The notes under the pieces were generated by a model. It was given only the letters and a program-made list of their open reading frames with translations, was not told the DNA's origin and searched no databases. From NCBI GenBank assembly GCA_964019165.1, contig OZ025279.1, positions 6,626,341 to 6,690,340 of the forward strand: 64,000 nt of DNA. The letters run 5' to 3'. This document shows, one piece after another, positions 13,481-30,600 of this stretch (position 1 is the stretch's first letter; each line of letters opens with the position of its first letter). The translations under genes were made by a program, and so were the position numbers. Origin of the DNA: Mastigias papua. Its lineage: Eukaryota > Cnidaria > Scyphozoa > Rhizostomeae > Mastigiidae.

Positions 13481-14378
13481 GAAAGAAATCTTTTTGCAGC
13501 ATGTTGAGAGCTTGTACCCTTCTCATGGCTATGCATGATGTTGTATACATGCTCTTGCTTCAGAGAAACGACACGTGACTTATTATTTGACGGAAAGTGC
13601 CATTATTTCTGCCCTTGATCACTCAAATTTTCTAAAATCCTGTGTTGATTGCTTTAGATTTAAGTGAAATATATGTAATGAGATTCCAATACTTCTATTA
13701 ATCGTTTTGCCGAACCAAGCCCCTAATTCCACAAATGTCCAAAATGATATTCATTTCTTAACTATGTAAAAATGTGCCAGCCTAAAAGCTCCCAGTACCA
13801 AGAGTCACAGCTGCAATAACATTTAGTCTTAGTTTGGTTGGTATCTTGTTATTCTAAAGTTCTTGGCTGAAGGCATATTAAGATTCAACACATATCTCGT
13901 CACTGTACTCCTCTGCCGCTTGCTGAAACGCCAAAAAATGAATAAGATAACTATTGACTATCGGCCTCAAAGTGCCTACAAAACTCCGAGGAACATGACG
14001 ATCCTCTGAGGGAAACAAGGGAACAAATGAAACTTTATCAGGTAACATGGGAACATGCACCCCCCCCCCATAAGTGACCCTCGTTATATTATCCTTCAAA
14101 TTTTACTCTTGGAGATGTACCAATCTAGGGGGTAACATCTCAAAAATTTTCTTCCATGTCGGGCCCAACCCATGAGGGGCCTTCCTGTTTCACCAAACGG
14201 AGCTAACAGCACCCTAAATACAGACCCTTGTTAGTGTTTTATATCTACAACCAAGAACAATTAAACGCCCAGGAGGCTACTTTACTGCTCTCTTGCGAGA
14301 AGGATATGAGCAGACTTTTCACACAAATCTACAGCAGGAAAACTTTGTGATCAATGCCAAATCTTGGCACGCTAGATC
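13481..14378. other. Unannotated intergenic stretch
   Basis: No gene or element boundary recognised. Confidence 0.3.
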
Positions 14379-15199
14379 AGGCCCGTCGGAACGAAATTGA
14401 TATTGGGGGGGCTGTAAATAAAGTAGACTGCACTGGGCTCCGGGAGAATTTTTGTTCGACCACGCCCTTTAAATTGCTGGAAAGCAACCTGGCTATACAA
14501 ATTGTCATTTTTAATGGGTGAATTACTATTTACAGAATTAAGAAAATTTTTGAAATGGAAGTTGTAAATTAGCTCGAATCTATGTATTTGCAGTCATCTA
14601 CTAACATTACCTGTGGCTGAAAAAGCTAACGGAATACTTCGCAGTCATTGACAGCAAAACTTTCCTACTGTCTCCGTGCAATGCACGCCAGCAATCAACT
14701 TACGAAATCATAAGCACTGCCAAAACAAAATTTAACGATCCTCTTAACACTCTTTTTCAATCACATATGCTTGTGTACTTTTGTGTGCTACATTAATACA
14801 TAACTTAATACACAAATCTCTGTTCGAAAATTGTCCAAAAATCTCCTTACCAAATAATCAAATTACCAAACAATACTATCGATGATGAAGTGTTTTAAGG
14901 TTGATGGAACATAAAAGTCAGACCCTGACGCCCTCCCAGCATCTTCGCACAACATTCAGCTTTCAAGACTTCACTTTCTTCGCTCATGCTGTTTAACGTT
15001 CCTGATCAAGTATACATTGGTTCTTTGAACACGCAATAAATGATTGAAAGGGATAGCTGGTAACTGAACTGGTTAATATTTTTGCGAATGTATAGTATGG
15101 CCATGCAATGTTTTCTCGAAAATTTAATTAAAGAGCAAATAGTTGCAAAATATTGGGGGAGCTGAAGCCCCCCCAGCCCCCCCGGTTCCGACGGGCCTG
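14379..15199. mobile_element. MITE with CAGGCCCGTCGGAAC ends
   Basis: CAGGCCCGTCGGAAC at 14379 is mirrored by GTTCCGACGGGCCTG ending at 15199. TAGAT occurs on both flanks as a possible 5-bp target duplication. G-rich and C-rich subterminal runs (GGGGGGGCTG; CCCCCCAGCC) mirror each other. The interior is noncoding. Confidence 0.8.
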
Positions 15200-16241
15200 T
15201 AGATGGTACGCTAGCAATTCATCGAGCCTTGTCGTATATCTTCAAATCCATCTTCGAGGTTTGTATGAAACTTACATGTGATTCATGATTTATGTGAAAA
15301 GCCATCAATGCCAACAGAATGCTTCTATCAACACTAAATACCTTATCTGATGGGAAATTTCAGTAAAAAATAAAGCAAATTTTGGCTCATTTACTTGGAG
15401 TTTTATCCATCGCATAAATCTTTCATAGAGCTTACATACAACTTCAGAATTATCTTTCTAAACTGTTGGTAGTAACTTGGCTTATGAGGGGTTAGTTATA
15501 TTTCCTAGGTACTAACGGTACATGGGTAAATGCTCTGATTTCATGTAACCACATAATCTTACCCACATTTTCCCACGTGATCACACTGTCTAGAGAGATA
15601 AGAACAGTCTCTCGAATTTGGCCCGTCAGCCGTCGTCGAAGAACAAGTGATCACGTTTTTTTATACAAAAACCGCTATGCTTGCTTGCATTCTAGGAAGT
15701 CCCCGTGCGGAACCATACCTTTGATTAACAGGTCAAATTTCATCTCTAAAGCCAATGTATCCTTCCCTTTCCACAATCCTTTCAGTACAAAAGACTGTAT
15801 TCTATGGTGCATTACTGCAATGAAACAAACAAGCTTATTTAGATAGTGAACTGTTATGACCCTTCATCTGATTATGTAGGCAGTTATGTAACAGGGAAAC
15901 CACTTTCAATCTGACGGTGGTGAACAGTAACAATTGCGGGAATATGAGGTAACTTTGTATCGTTCTGCAAAGATTGCCACCGGGTGGCACTATTGAGTGA
16001 GCTACAGGAGGTATTAAAATTCATGAGCAACACCAAAGAGAGAAACATCTTATTTCCCGATATCTCCATGATATCATCGCCTTATGCCAAGCTTGGTGGT
16101 AGCTGTACTTATTCTCATCATTTCTATGCTATTACTAGCAGACTCGTATACGTTTTCTCATTAAAAACGTAGCACAAGACCTTGTTTTAAAAATTCTAAT
16201 AATTATTTAGTAATAAAGGTTCCGTAATGACGCCTTAACTT
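15200..16241. other. Unannotated intergenic stretch
   Basis: Nothing supportable seen; open frames of 60-90 codons look random. Confidence 0.3.
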
Positions 16242-16245
16242 TAAA

Positions 16246-16579
16246 GCCTGGTTCACACGGAGTCAATCCGTGCCTGTGCTAGAAAGTCTGGTTGCGCCTA
16301 GAAAGTTTATGCTAGGCGCGACGCACCCTGTATGAACAGACGAATATCGATGAAATTTGAACCGATAATTGCACCTCTGCGGTCATTTTGCCGTGTCTAA
16401 ATATTAAAAATTTCGTTGTGCAGTGACGTAGTGTTATGTCTAGTTCAAGCCCACTTTCCCGGCCTAACCCTAACCATAACCCTGATAACGCCTATCCACA
16501 CTGTGTCTATCGAGCTTAAAAAATAACTTTAGACGCAACCAGACAGGACAGGCACTGACTGAAACCGTGTGAACCAGGC
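16246..16579. mobile_element. MITE with GCCTGGTTCACACGG ends
   Basis: GCCTGGTTCACACGG at 16246 is inverted at CCGTGTGAACCAGGC ending 16579. The repeat continues inward to GTGCCTGT and TCTGGTTGCG. TAAA is present on both sides (16242-16245 and 16580-16583). The interior is noncoding. Its outermost GCCTGGTT core is shared with the element at 41869. Confidence 0.8.
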
Positions 16580-16583
16580 TAAA

Positions 16584-17845
16584 CCGCAGACTCTAGTGCT
16601 ATAGACATTGCAAGTATTCAATGTTCAGAGTCACTAGGGACACGGAATGTTCCAGTGGAAGCCAGCCTGCAAACTATTTGCTAAAGGGATTACACACAAT
16701 TTATGAAAATTTGGCTTCTTAATTCTGGATTGCTTGTACTGATGGGAATACAGTAGTTGAAAATGAAAGGAAAAGGTCTTTAAAGACTTGGCTAAAGGTC
16801 GCCAGCTGTCGCTGCTCAGCGACACTAAAACGGTATGGAAACAAAGAGTCCTAAAGTCTGGCGACACTTAGCGACAATATTTTCCCAGAGTACCATTGAA
16901 GTACTACATCTATGAGTGATAGTTCCATCCAGGTCTATGCTCATTTTTATATGCTTTACATAAACGTAAATTTTATTTTGTTGATGACACAGACGACTAT
17001 ACTTCATTTATTTGAGAAAATGGTATTTTTTAAGGCTGGATATATTTTCTGTCCTTGAAATGTGTGTCCTATCTGACCATCTTCCTACTTCTTTTGACGC
17101 TAATCTTTCTCGATTTTGACAATCTTGGTTGCTATTGCTTGTCAACTAGGATTTCCTCAGTTTGACTAGCACATTGCAATGCCTTAGACTCTCAGGCGTA
17201 ACCATAATGTTCATCTGGACGGCCTGGTTTTGGTGCTCTCTAACACCTTTTAACGTCCCTATTTTCACTGCATATTGTCAGCAAGTCTGTCATCTTTAGC
17301 AGTGATATTCAGGTCACTTTTGATTATTCACAATATGGTCATTTTCTTTCATAAGAACATACTTTTATACGAACACTGAGGCTCGATTTGCTGCTTCATG
17401 TATACTGCATACTATATGGTACATCTATTTCCTCAAATATTTGTGAAAGATCCCTCTTGAAATTAGAACAATCTTGAGAATACTTGAACCTAACATTACG
17501 ACAAAATTTAGGCCTTCAAACCTCAGCAAAACTTACTTGCTTCTTATTAACAATGTACATCTGCTTCCCGTTAGATTTCCTTCTCTGGAGATGGCCCTGG
17601 AGTGGCTTGACCTTATGCAACCTAACATTCATAGCCTCACGTTTATCCAGTTTTACCCATGAATTCTCTTCCGTATTGCAAATGTAAGTGTACTTATCTG
17701 ACCACAATGGGAATCTCATTGTTTCATAGCAGACAGATTGAATTCTTGTTCCCTTTACCAGTTGATTTTGAATGTCTCGAAGGCGTAGATAGTAACAATA
17801 TAATTTTCCTTCGTCTGATATCTTAAGACTTATAGTTACTCTATA
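16584..17845. other. Unannotated intergenic stretch
   Basis: No gene or repeat recognised. Confidence 0.3.
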
Positions 17846-17847
17846 TA

Positions 17848-18676
17848 CGCTTTTTTTATAAGGAACCTACATGTAGAAGACCGAAATATTTAAAGAACTT
17901 ATACTACTAAAAACGAAATCCCTAAGGAACTTTTCGATTTGAAAGATTTTTATAACTGTAAGCATCAAGAACTAGAAAAGCCGGTTCCTTAAGATGACGA
18001 CGACAACGATGAAGATGAACAGTATGACACTGAGGAAGATATAGATGAAAATGAAAGAGTTGATAATGTAAAAGTCCGTATTTACGACCATGCTATCATA
18101 AATCGCAAGATATTTGCCTTCTACTATGATTGGCATACAGGTGAAATAATGTGGTACAACACCAAGCTAGCTGACAATCGAGTCCTGTGTTATAATTGTC
18201 AAAGTGTTACTATTTGATTGTGTTGTTGCTGCTCAATTTAATGGAATGCATGCATTGTGAGAGGCTCAGTTGAGATCTAGCCAAAGAAAGAGTGTTGATT
18301 TCTTCGTCTCTCTCTGTCTGAGAACCCTAAGCTCTGGAGTTAACACCTGTATGAAGATTCAAGCGAAGATTATATTACATTGGATGACATTAATGGGATA
18401 GTGATATTCATTGATTAACATTTCACTTTTGAATTTGTAAAACTTTGTTCCCACCTTCTTTGTGTTTTTGCTCCTCAGTTCTAGCCACAAGTAAAGGCAA
18501 AATTCAGAATTTTATGTTTTTCCTGTTTCTGTACTATTTTTATGGCACTTGATGTGCAGTGAAAATTAAGGAACTTTTAAGTAACTTTTGGTACTACAAT
18601 TTGCTGATTTGAGGTCTACAAATAAGGAACTTTTAGAACTAGGCCTTGAGGTAGGTTCCTTATAAAATAAAGCGTG
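17848..18676 (+). mobile_element. Family A element, longest copy, with Tudor-like coding remnants
   Basis: The left end CGCTTTTTTTATAAGGAACC and right end GGTTCCTTATAAAATAAAGC then GTG are flanked by TA. Inside, on the plus strand, an acidic stretch (DDDDNDEDEQYDTEEDIDENE, near 17993-18055) is followed by VKVRIYDHAIINRKIFAFYY and DWHTGEIMWYNTKL (to about 18178). After a broken interval comes [15 protein letters not shown] (about 18354-18400). Together these look like an acidic linker plus a small beta-barrel of Tudor type. Stops and a gap show it no longer makes the protein. The other copies are shorter deletion derivatives. Confidence 0.7.
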
Positions 18677-18939
18677 TATCTTGGTATTGAGCAAATAATG
18701 AGAAATAAACTTTGGCAATTTTGCGTTTTACTGCCACACGGAACTTTAACGAAAAGTGAACATCTTTAAGTTACAGAGTGAAGTACAGTAAAGGTAGAAA
18801 TATTCTGATGAAGCTAGACGCGAAGCGTTAAAGCAGTTGTTTTTATTATGGAAGTCTATGCATGTATATGTACATATCTATATATCAATATACATATGTG
18901 GATATAGCTGCAAATGAATGGAACCAGCTTCCTAAGTCT

Positions 18940-19075
18940 TGATTGTTTGGTGTTGTGAAAATTTTTCAAACTGAAAAGGTTTTTTAGGGAATTTTCTTTT
19001 AGTAGTGTAGTTTAAATATTTCGGCATTCTACATGTAGGTCCCTCATAGAGTGGTTCCTTAATAAAAAGAGCGTG
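18940..19075 (-). mobile_element. Family A element, end fragment
   Basis: AGTAGTGTAGTTTAAATATT, TTCTACATGTAGG and AAAAGAGCGTG then TA reproduce the outer end of family A. The rest of the element is absent. Sequence just to its left (near 18905) resembles that at 61815-61860, so the two copies share an unusual junction. Confidence 0.6.
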
Positions 19076-19077
19076 TA

Positions 19078-20342
19078 CAACAAGGCTGGGAAGCAATTTA
19101 CGGAGAATTAATACCAAATATTGTGGTTTGTCGATTAAAGTTACTAGCAATTTGGCTGTCATTATGCATGAAACCGATCTAAAATATTAGCTTTCGAGAT
19201 CAGTGCTGCTAGTGCGTGTGAACAATTAAAGTGCTATTAATCAACATAGTGACTCCTGGCAGGGCTTTGAACGATACCACGAATACTTCTAAGAGGCTCT
19301 TGCTAAAGAACCCCCATCTGTTTTAAGGATTACATCATATGAGATATGGTCTCATGGCCCTAAGGAAAGGGGGTTGGATGGAATGCTCCATATCACACCT
19401 GTCTTTTGGGGTTTTACGCTAAGAGTCTCTTTCTATTGGGCTATTTCAAAGCAGGTCCTAGCTCTAAAGCTATCTAAGGGTTCTTACTTACAAATAAATA
19501 CTGGATGCCTAGTACTGAAGGCAGAGTAGATGAAAGAGACCTAAAGGGAGGGAATGGATTGGAATCCTCAGTCAGTGACGTAGGAAGCATTTGGAATGTG
19601 GATGGCTACAAGAGTTGAAAGGCACTTCTGCCACATCCTGCAGTTTAGGGGCCACACCCCGCAGTTTAGGAGCCACACCCAGTCGTACTAAAACTCTCTT
19701 GTTTATAAGAAATAGTAAAAACTGAGGTTCAGGCTTAATATTGCCAATTTCCCCAAAATTTTGACACTGAATTGTTCTTAGCTTTATTATAAATTATTGG
19801 AGTGTAAGCAATTTAGAAACTAGACAATATACAAGACATCATTGGATGTTTCGCCAAGGGCAACTGATTCCTGAAAATCAAAGAGGAGAAGTGACAAAGC
19901 TGTATGTTATTGGAATGTGCATCGTTGTCCAAAAATCGTGTTACGACAGTGCTTCAGTCTCAGCATGTTAGAACAACTTAACGTGTTCTTCATTTCCCAT
20001 CAATTTTGACGCTCGTGCTTTAAAAAATTGTCCTTATAAAAAAAGAGTAGTTTGATTAATACTGTCATGTTTGCTGCAAGCAAAGAGAAGCAGTGATGGT
20101 TTAGGTAGTATGTCTACTAGGAAATGTAGAAGAATTTAATTTTGCCAAAACAAATCAAGAGGGGCAAACTGTGACTTTGCATGGACTTTGGCAATAGAAT
20201 TTTCTCCAGAAAAAGGGGATATGTTCAGATTCTAGGGTACTCTTTTAGCAACTGTAAACTTTTGGGGTACATACCCCAGTGCTCCCCTATTCCTATGTTC
20301 ATATGCTTATCAATGTTATCATCATTACCAACATCTCAAATA
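19078..20342. other. Unannotated intergenic stretch
   Basis: No gene seen. Around 19620-19682 the phrase GCAGTTTAGGGGCCACACCC is repeated twice in tandem form. At 19576 a GACGTAGGAAGCA segment matches one end of the MITE at 55259. Confidence 0.35.
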
Positions 20343-20349
20343 CCACAAT

Positions 20350-24683
<4,334 letters not shown>

Positions 24684-24686
24684 TAA

Positions 24687-25316
<630 letters not shown>

Positions 25317-25590
25317 TAATAAGTTGAAGAATGATAAGGCCAAGGAACAATCAGGTGAGAGCTTAGAATGGATTTGGCATATTGAATGGCTAAGAGCCGA
25401 CTGTGGCTATTCCTCATCGTTCTCTCATCACATTGCCCAGTAAAACATATTTGGAGCAAATGCCCAATGGAGTCCATAAACCGGTAATGCATGAATACCA
25501 CAAATCCTCAAATTAGCCCTATGCTTCAAAAAAGCCCCCATCAAAGAAGATGAAGAGGACTTTGTTGTAGGTTGATACAAATATTTAGAC

Positions 25591-25859
25591 CTGTGTTTCC
25601 CAAACTTATCAAATTATGTTAGATGACGATCCACTACAAAATATTCCTTCGTTTCAGGGACCTCATAGAGTGATAAAGCCATGTTATGATAGACATCCTT
25701 TTAAGGAAAAGAAGTACAAACAATGATACAGGGTAATAAAAAACTAGTCCAACAAGTGACCGCAACTTCTCGAAGTCCCCTGAAGGCCTTCGCGATCCAC
25801 CCAGGAACCTTTCGAGCTCTCCCAAGGGACCGGGGACCTCAGTTTGGGAACCGCTAGTG
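25591..25859. mobile_element. hAT-like MITE
   Basis: The left end TGTTTCCCAAACTT and right end GTTTGGGAACCGCTAGTG are inverted copies of the type common in hAT elements. TAGAC occurs at both flanks within a degenerate 8-bp duplication. The interior has no coding capacity. Confidence 0.6.
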
Positions 25860-25864
25860 TAGAC

Positions 25865-27650
25865 TGCTCTTTTTATATAATGGAGAAAGGAGATTTGAAA
25901 ATGAATTCTTTTATGCGGTATGTGTCAGAAAATCATAAAAGCCCCCACGAAGAAGCTCCCCGCACAAGTCTCCATCCAAAATATCAAAAATAAATAAATT
26001 CGTGAAATAATCAACAACCGACATATTTTGGCCTTCCTCGCAATTAAGCAACCTTGCGATATTGCACTATTTCTGCATCCTGTGCTACGAATACTGCTTG
26101 CCGAAATGTTATGAAATGTTTTGACCGATATCAATCGCTTGTGACTTGAATCTTAATGAAAACCATTAAGAAGCAAGGGCAATTGTACTTCATAGGCAAA
26201 ACTAGCATGATGTGAATTCAATGTCTCCAGCTCTCTATATATGTGTTGGAGTCCAACGTTCACCCGGCCAGAGAGAGGCTCGTTATGAATCCTCTGAAAG
26301 GGGCAGAAGGCACTTTTCTATATAAATGGGCATTCATTGTCCTAAAGTTTCTTGATCATTCTTCCAGGAAATTTTTGATGAATTCTGTCAAAACAAAATA
26401 CTGTTGCATAAATTATGCTTTTGAGGTAGTGTTCGACATTTATGAAATCAAACACACTGCAAATGGTGTTCATTAAGTCTCGTCGTTAACACTAGTCATT
26501 TGTCAAAAGAAATGACTTCTATTCATTGCTGCAGAGTTTAATCCTCAAGCATAACCAAAGATTCTCAAGAGAGAGGCTGTTAGTATGAGCTATTGTCTCA
26601 CAGGAAGAAGCTGCTCTATTTGCTCTATTGATAAATTTGACAATTTTATGGATGGAGGCACCCATTCAGAGAGGATGGATTATGTGAGCACATATGCTGA
26701 GTTAGACCGTCAACTCCCAGCAAATAATCATTACTTATTAAAATCATTTGAAATTGGTTCCAAATCATGCCTATATTCAACCTGATAGAAATGCAATAAT
26801 CAGTGACGTACTAATGTGTAGTTGTTTGCAGTTACTCCGTAAAATTAATGCGTTCAGCACAGCCTGAGGTTGCACGAGATCCGAAATAATGGAAGAATCC
26901 CTCACTAAGTTACGAAAAAAGCTTTCAGTAGGCTAAAGCAATGTTCCCGCTTTTTCGTGCTATAGTGAAGTTCTGTAGTACCAACAGACTTTTCACTAAG
27001 TTAATCCTGCCTCAGAACTCTACCTTCTGGTCATTTTTGCTCTTATGTGAACAAGAAGTGGATTTTAATGACTCACAATCATGGTTTAAAAAGTTAGATG
27101 CATAAAATAAAATTTCAACTGGTTTAGTGAAATTTGAAAAAGTGTATCAAGCCTCCCAAGTACCATTGGACAACGTAGAGAAACACATTAATTACATTCA
27201 GGTGTGCTCGAGGCCATCGCTAGTAAACGAAAAACAGCAAAGTATTGCGGATATAATATGGTCATGCAAAAAACTTATTAATTCATTTGACCATCAAACT
27301 GCAGTTGGTAACAAGCAAGTGGCAACAAGAATTAAAGCAAAGACCCACATTTTAAATAAAACATTAAACCAGCGTTTGGTTCTCTGAACTGCAATATGAT
27401 GCACGTAAAAAGTTATGACAAAATGCCGTTTAGAAGACACATGATCTCCAGAAGGCACAGGGCTGGGAAGGGGGGTTGGTACAGCATAACTGTGTAGGAT
27501 CGCAATATTGGTAGCTAAAACACATATCCCTCTCCAACATCTAGGAATATTACAACAAACTGAATCCAATTCACACAAGCAGAAAACTGATTTAGAATTA
27601 CAAAAATTCCATGATTTCATACTAGCTGCTGAAGACAATCATTTCGCTAG
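25865..27650. other. Intergenic stretch downstream of GS2
   Basis: No gene recognised. It lies 3' of the GS2 stop. No canonical AATAAA was found close by on the minus strand. Confidence 0.3.
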
Positions 27651-30600
27651 TTAGTCAGTCTCATTCAATAAAATTGTTCTCACCAGCGCCTCGCAAACCG
27701 AGTATGGATCACAGTTTGCCGACGGTCGTCGGTCTTCAAGATATCCTTTGTTGTCGATTGCACACTGCCTTGGAATTCTTATACTTGACCCTCTATTCGC
27801 CACACCATGCGAGAAATCATGGATGTTGGAAGTTTCGTGAAGGCCCGTCAATCTTCGCCTGTTATCTTCCCCCTTATGTGGATCGTACATCTTAATATGA
27901 TACTCGTGTCTGCGACTCAGTTTATCTACAGCAGAATATACTTCAGAAAGGCCCCCTTCTTTGCGCATCGAATCAGTACTGAAAAAAATAAGATATATCT
28001 TGCAATATAGAAAAAAGTAGCACCCACTGTGGAACAGTGCAGCATTTATAACCTGGCACAAACGGGAAAGTTTCGTGTTTCAAACAAAGAAACATTTATC
28101 TTTGAAACGAGCACACATGAGTGATTTCTGTGTACTCGCAAGCTGTATACCTTGGCGCCAACGATATGAAAGACACATACTAGTAGCATCAGTATTTTCG
28201 ACAGGATGTAGACAAATTCAGTAAGGTTTTAAGCTACATAGAGCCAGCTATTAAAAAGCATGATACAAACAACAATAAGGTTTTTAGCTGCAGATAAACA
28301 GACCTCTTTGCTTACTCCCTGTTATATTTGCCCATTATACGAGATCAAATGCAATAACAAACTCAACCTATTGCTTATTCTGAACTGCTCCAATTGTGTT
28401 CGTTTGAAGGATCAAACTATGCAACATTGTCTTTCTTTACAGAGTTCAACTACATTATCCTCTTTCTCATTAATCTAAACGTTCTGTATTTCCGCCATCG
28501 ATTCCTTGGTTTTGCCTTGGCTCTAAATTCTACAATCTTTATTCTTAACACATGACATGTTCAAGCCAAGTGATTGGTTCTTTAGTAGACCGGATATGTT
28601 TTTCTGTGTTTGGAGAGCACATACAAGGGATTTTCGTGTCCGTTTTTAAACACAGTGTTAAACACAAAAATCTCGGTGTACAGGCAGCGCATACGGGCAA
28701 CACTTCGTCAAATACAAAAGTCTCCGCGTTTGAAACACAAAAGTTGTGCGTATACGTCGGGCATAAAAATATCATCTAATATAAAGCACTGGGTGATCAA
28801 ATAAAACACAAAAAACCGTAACAAGATCTACGTCGTTCCCTATGCACCACTTATTTGCCGCCCTTTGCCAGCGTCCGTTGCTCTCATTGAGTGAGTAAAC
28901 AAACAAACAGCCGCATAAGTGAGCAAGGAAGTAAGCTTCATATATATAATTCATTTACTATAATTACCCCTCTTAACAATATAACAAACCAATCGGTCTC
29001 AAACTTCGAAACAAGATTGATTATTAATGTTAAAATTAATTTCGCAGTAAACCCAGAAACAGCACATTTTACTCAAATCAAAGCTAACTTTCATCGATGG
29101 AGTTCGGATAGTTTAAAAGTTTAAGAATGTTTTACAGATTTTGCTCCACTAGATACAATTGCTTGCATTTTGTTGGTGTGCCTCAAAGCTTCTTTCTTTT
29201 CAAATCCCAGGACAGTAATGTAGTTGAAGAAGCACGACGGTACAAACCCAAGTGCTCCAAGAAGAAGAAGGTAAGAAGGTAAGAAGAAGGTAAGAAGAAG
29301 GTAAGAAGAAGAGTAAGCAAAAAGGTAAGTAAGTGCGCACGTACGGAAGCAAGCTTTCATTTAATGTACTCCAATATTAACATTGTATACACAATAGAAA
29401 CAGTCGGATTAAATAATTTCTCCTGATTGGTTTTTAAGTAAGTGAGCAAGGAAGTAAATAAATAAGTAGGCGAGTAAACAAGTAAGTAAAGTGAGCGATA
29501 AGCCAGTAAATAAGTAGATCGAAATGGACTAGCAAACTGGTTCGAAAGCCCATAGGATTCGAGTTGCGCACACCCTCTGTGCGAGGCAGGGATACAAATC
29601 AGTAAATAATTGTTGCACTGAAGCATCTATCATAGTCCCCAAAAGGACAAACCATCGAGTTGATAGAACACTTCTATGAATTCTTCCTGAACGATCGTGA
29701 AAATCAGGAAGGTCACTTGTATTAATAAGTTCCATAAAACCATGCTGATAGGTCCTGATGGATTCTGGGAAGGAGTAACTTGGTACCATAAAAAGAAACA
29801 ACTTATTTTCCTTCCTTGTGTTATGAACGAAGTCTGCCTTGTCGCCTTCAAATAGGCAAAGGCTGATCCTGTTGGGTTTAATTATGCGATCTAAATTACC
29901 ACATAGCTACAGAGCACAAAGCTCTGCGCCGGCAACTCTTCTTCCCAAACTAGAGGGGTGAAACGACTGTGGGGGGTAGGCGGATCTTTGCTATTGAAGA
30001 CATCAAATTTCAAAGCCACAATGAATTGAATGACACATATATGAAGCGAGAATATTTAAATTACAAAGATTAAGAATACTCTGTCTAGTTTGACACTAAA
30101 ATCCAATCTCAAAACAGAGGGCAGGGTTTGTTGTAAGCGCAGCGCAGCTCAGTTACTGAAACACCATATCTCAACACCACACTTCTACATCGAGACACGA
30201 ATACTCGATAGGAAGAACGGATATTCGATACAACCACATGGAGAAAAGTCAAAAAAATTGAAAGAAATGCTACAGAGAACTTCTATGAACTCCATCTACT
30301 GTTCAGGCTATATTAATCCACCAGCTATACATGAGCCTACATAAATTTTCAGGAACATAAAAATGCTTATATTAGGAATAAGAAAACGACAGATTAAATG
30401 GTTTGGCCATGAAGCAAGGTATAATGACAAATATCCCTTAGCAAACAATATCACGTACGTACGGTGGAACACTAAGAATGAGCGGCAGGGGGCAAACATA
30501 AAGCATTATGGGTGTAGAACATCACAGAATCTACTGGCATGTCAGTAACACAGGCAATAGAACGGCTCTTGACTGAGAGAAATGGACGAGAAGGGTTGAG

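Noticed and set aside
12964..13578. Several overlapping open frames of 60-190 codons
   Set aside because: They run through the inverted and repeated motifs of the Harbinger-type element. Only a short transposase-like stub is meaningful.
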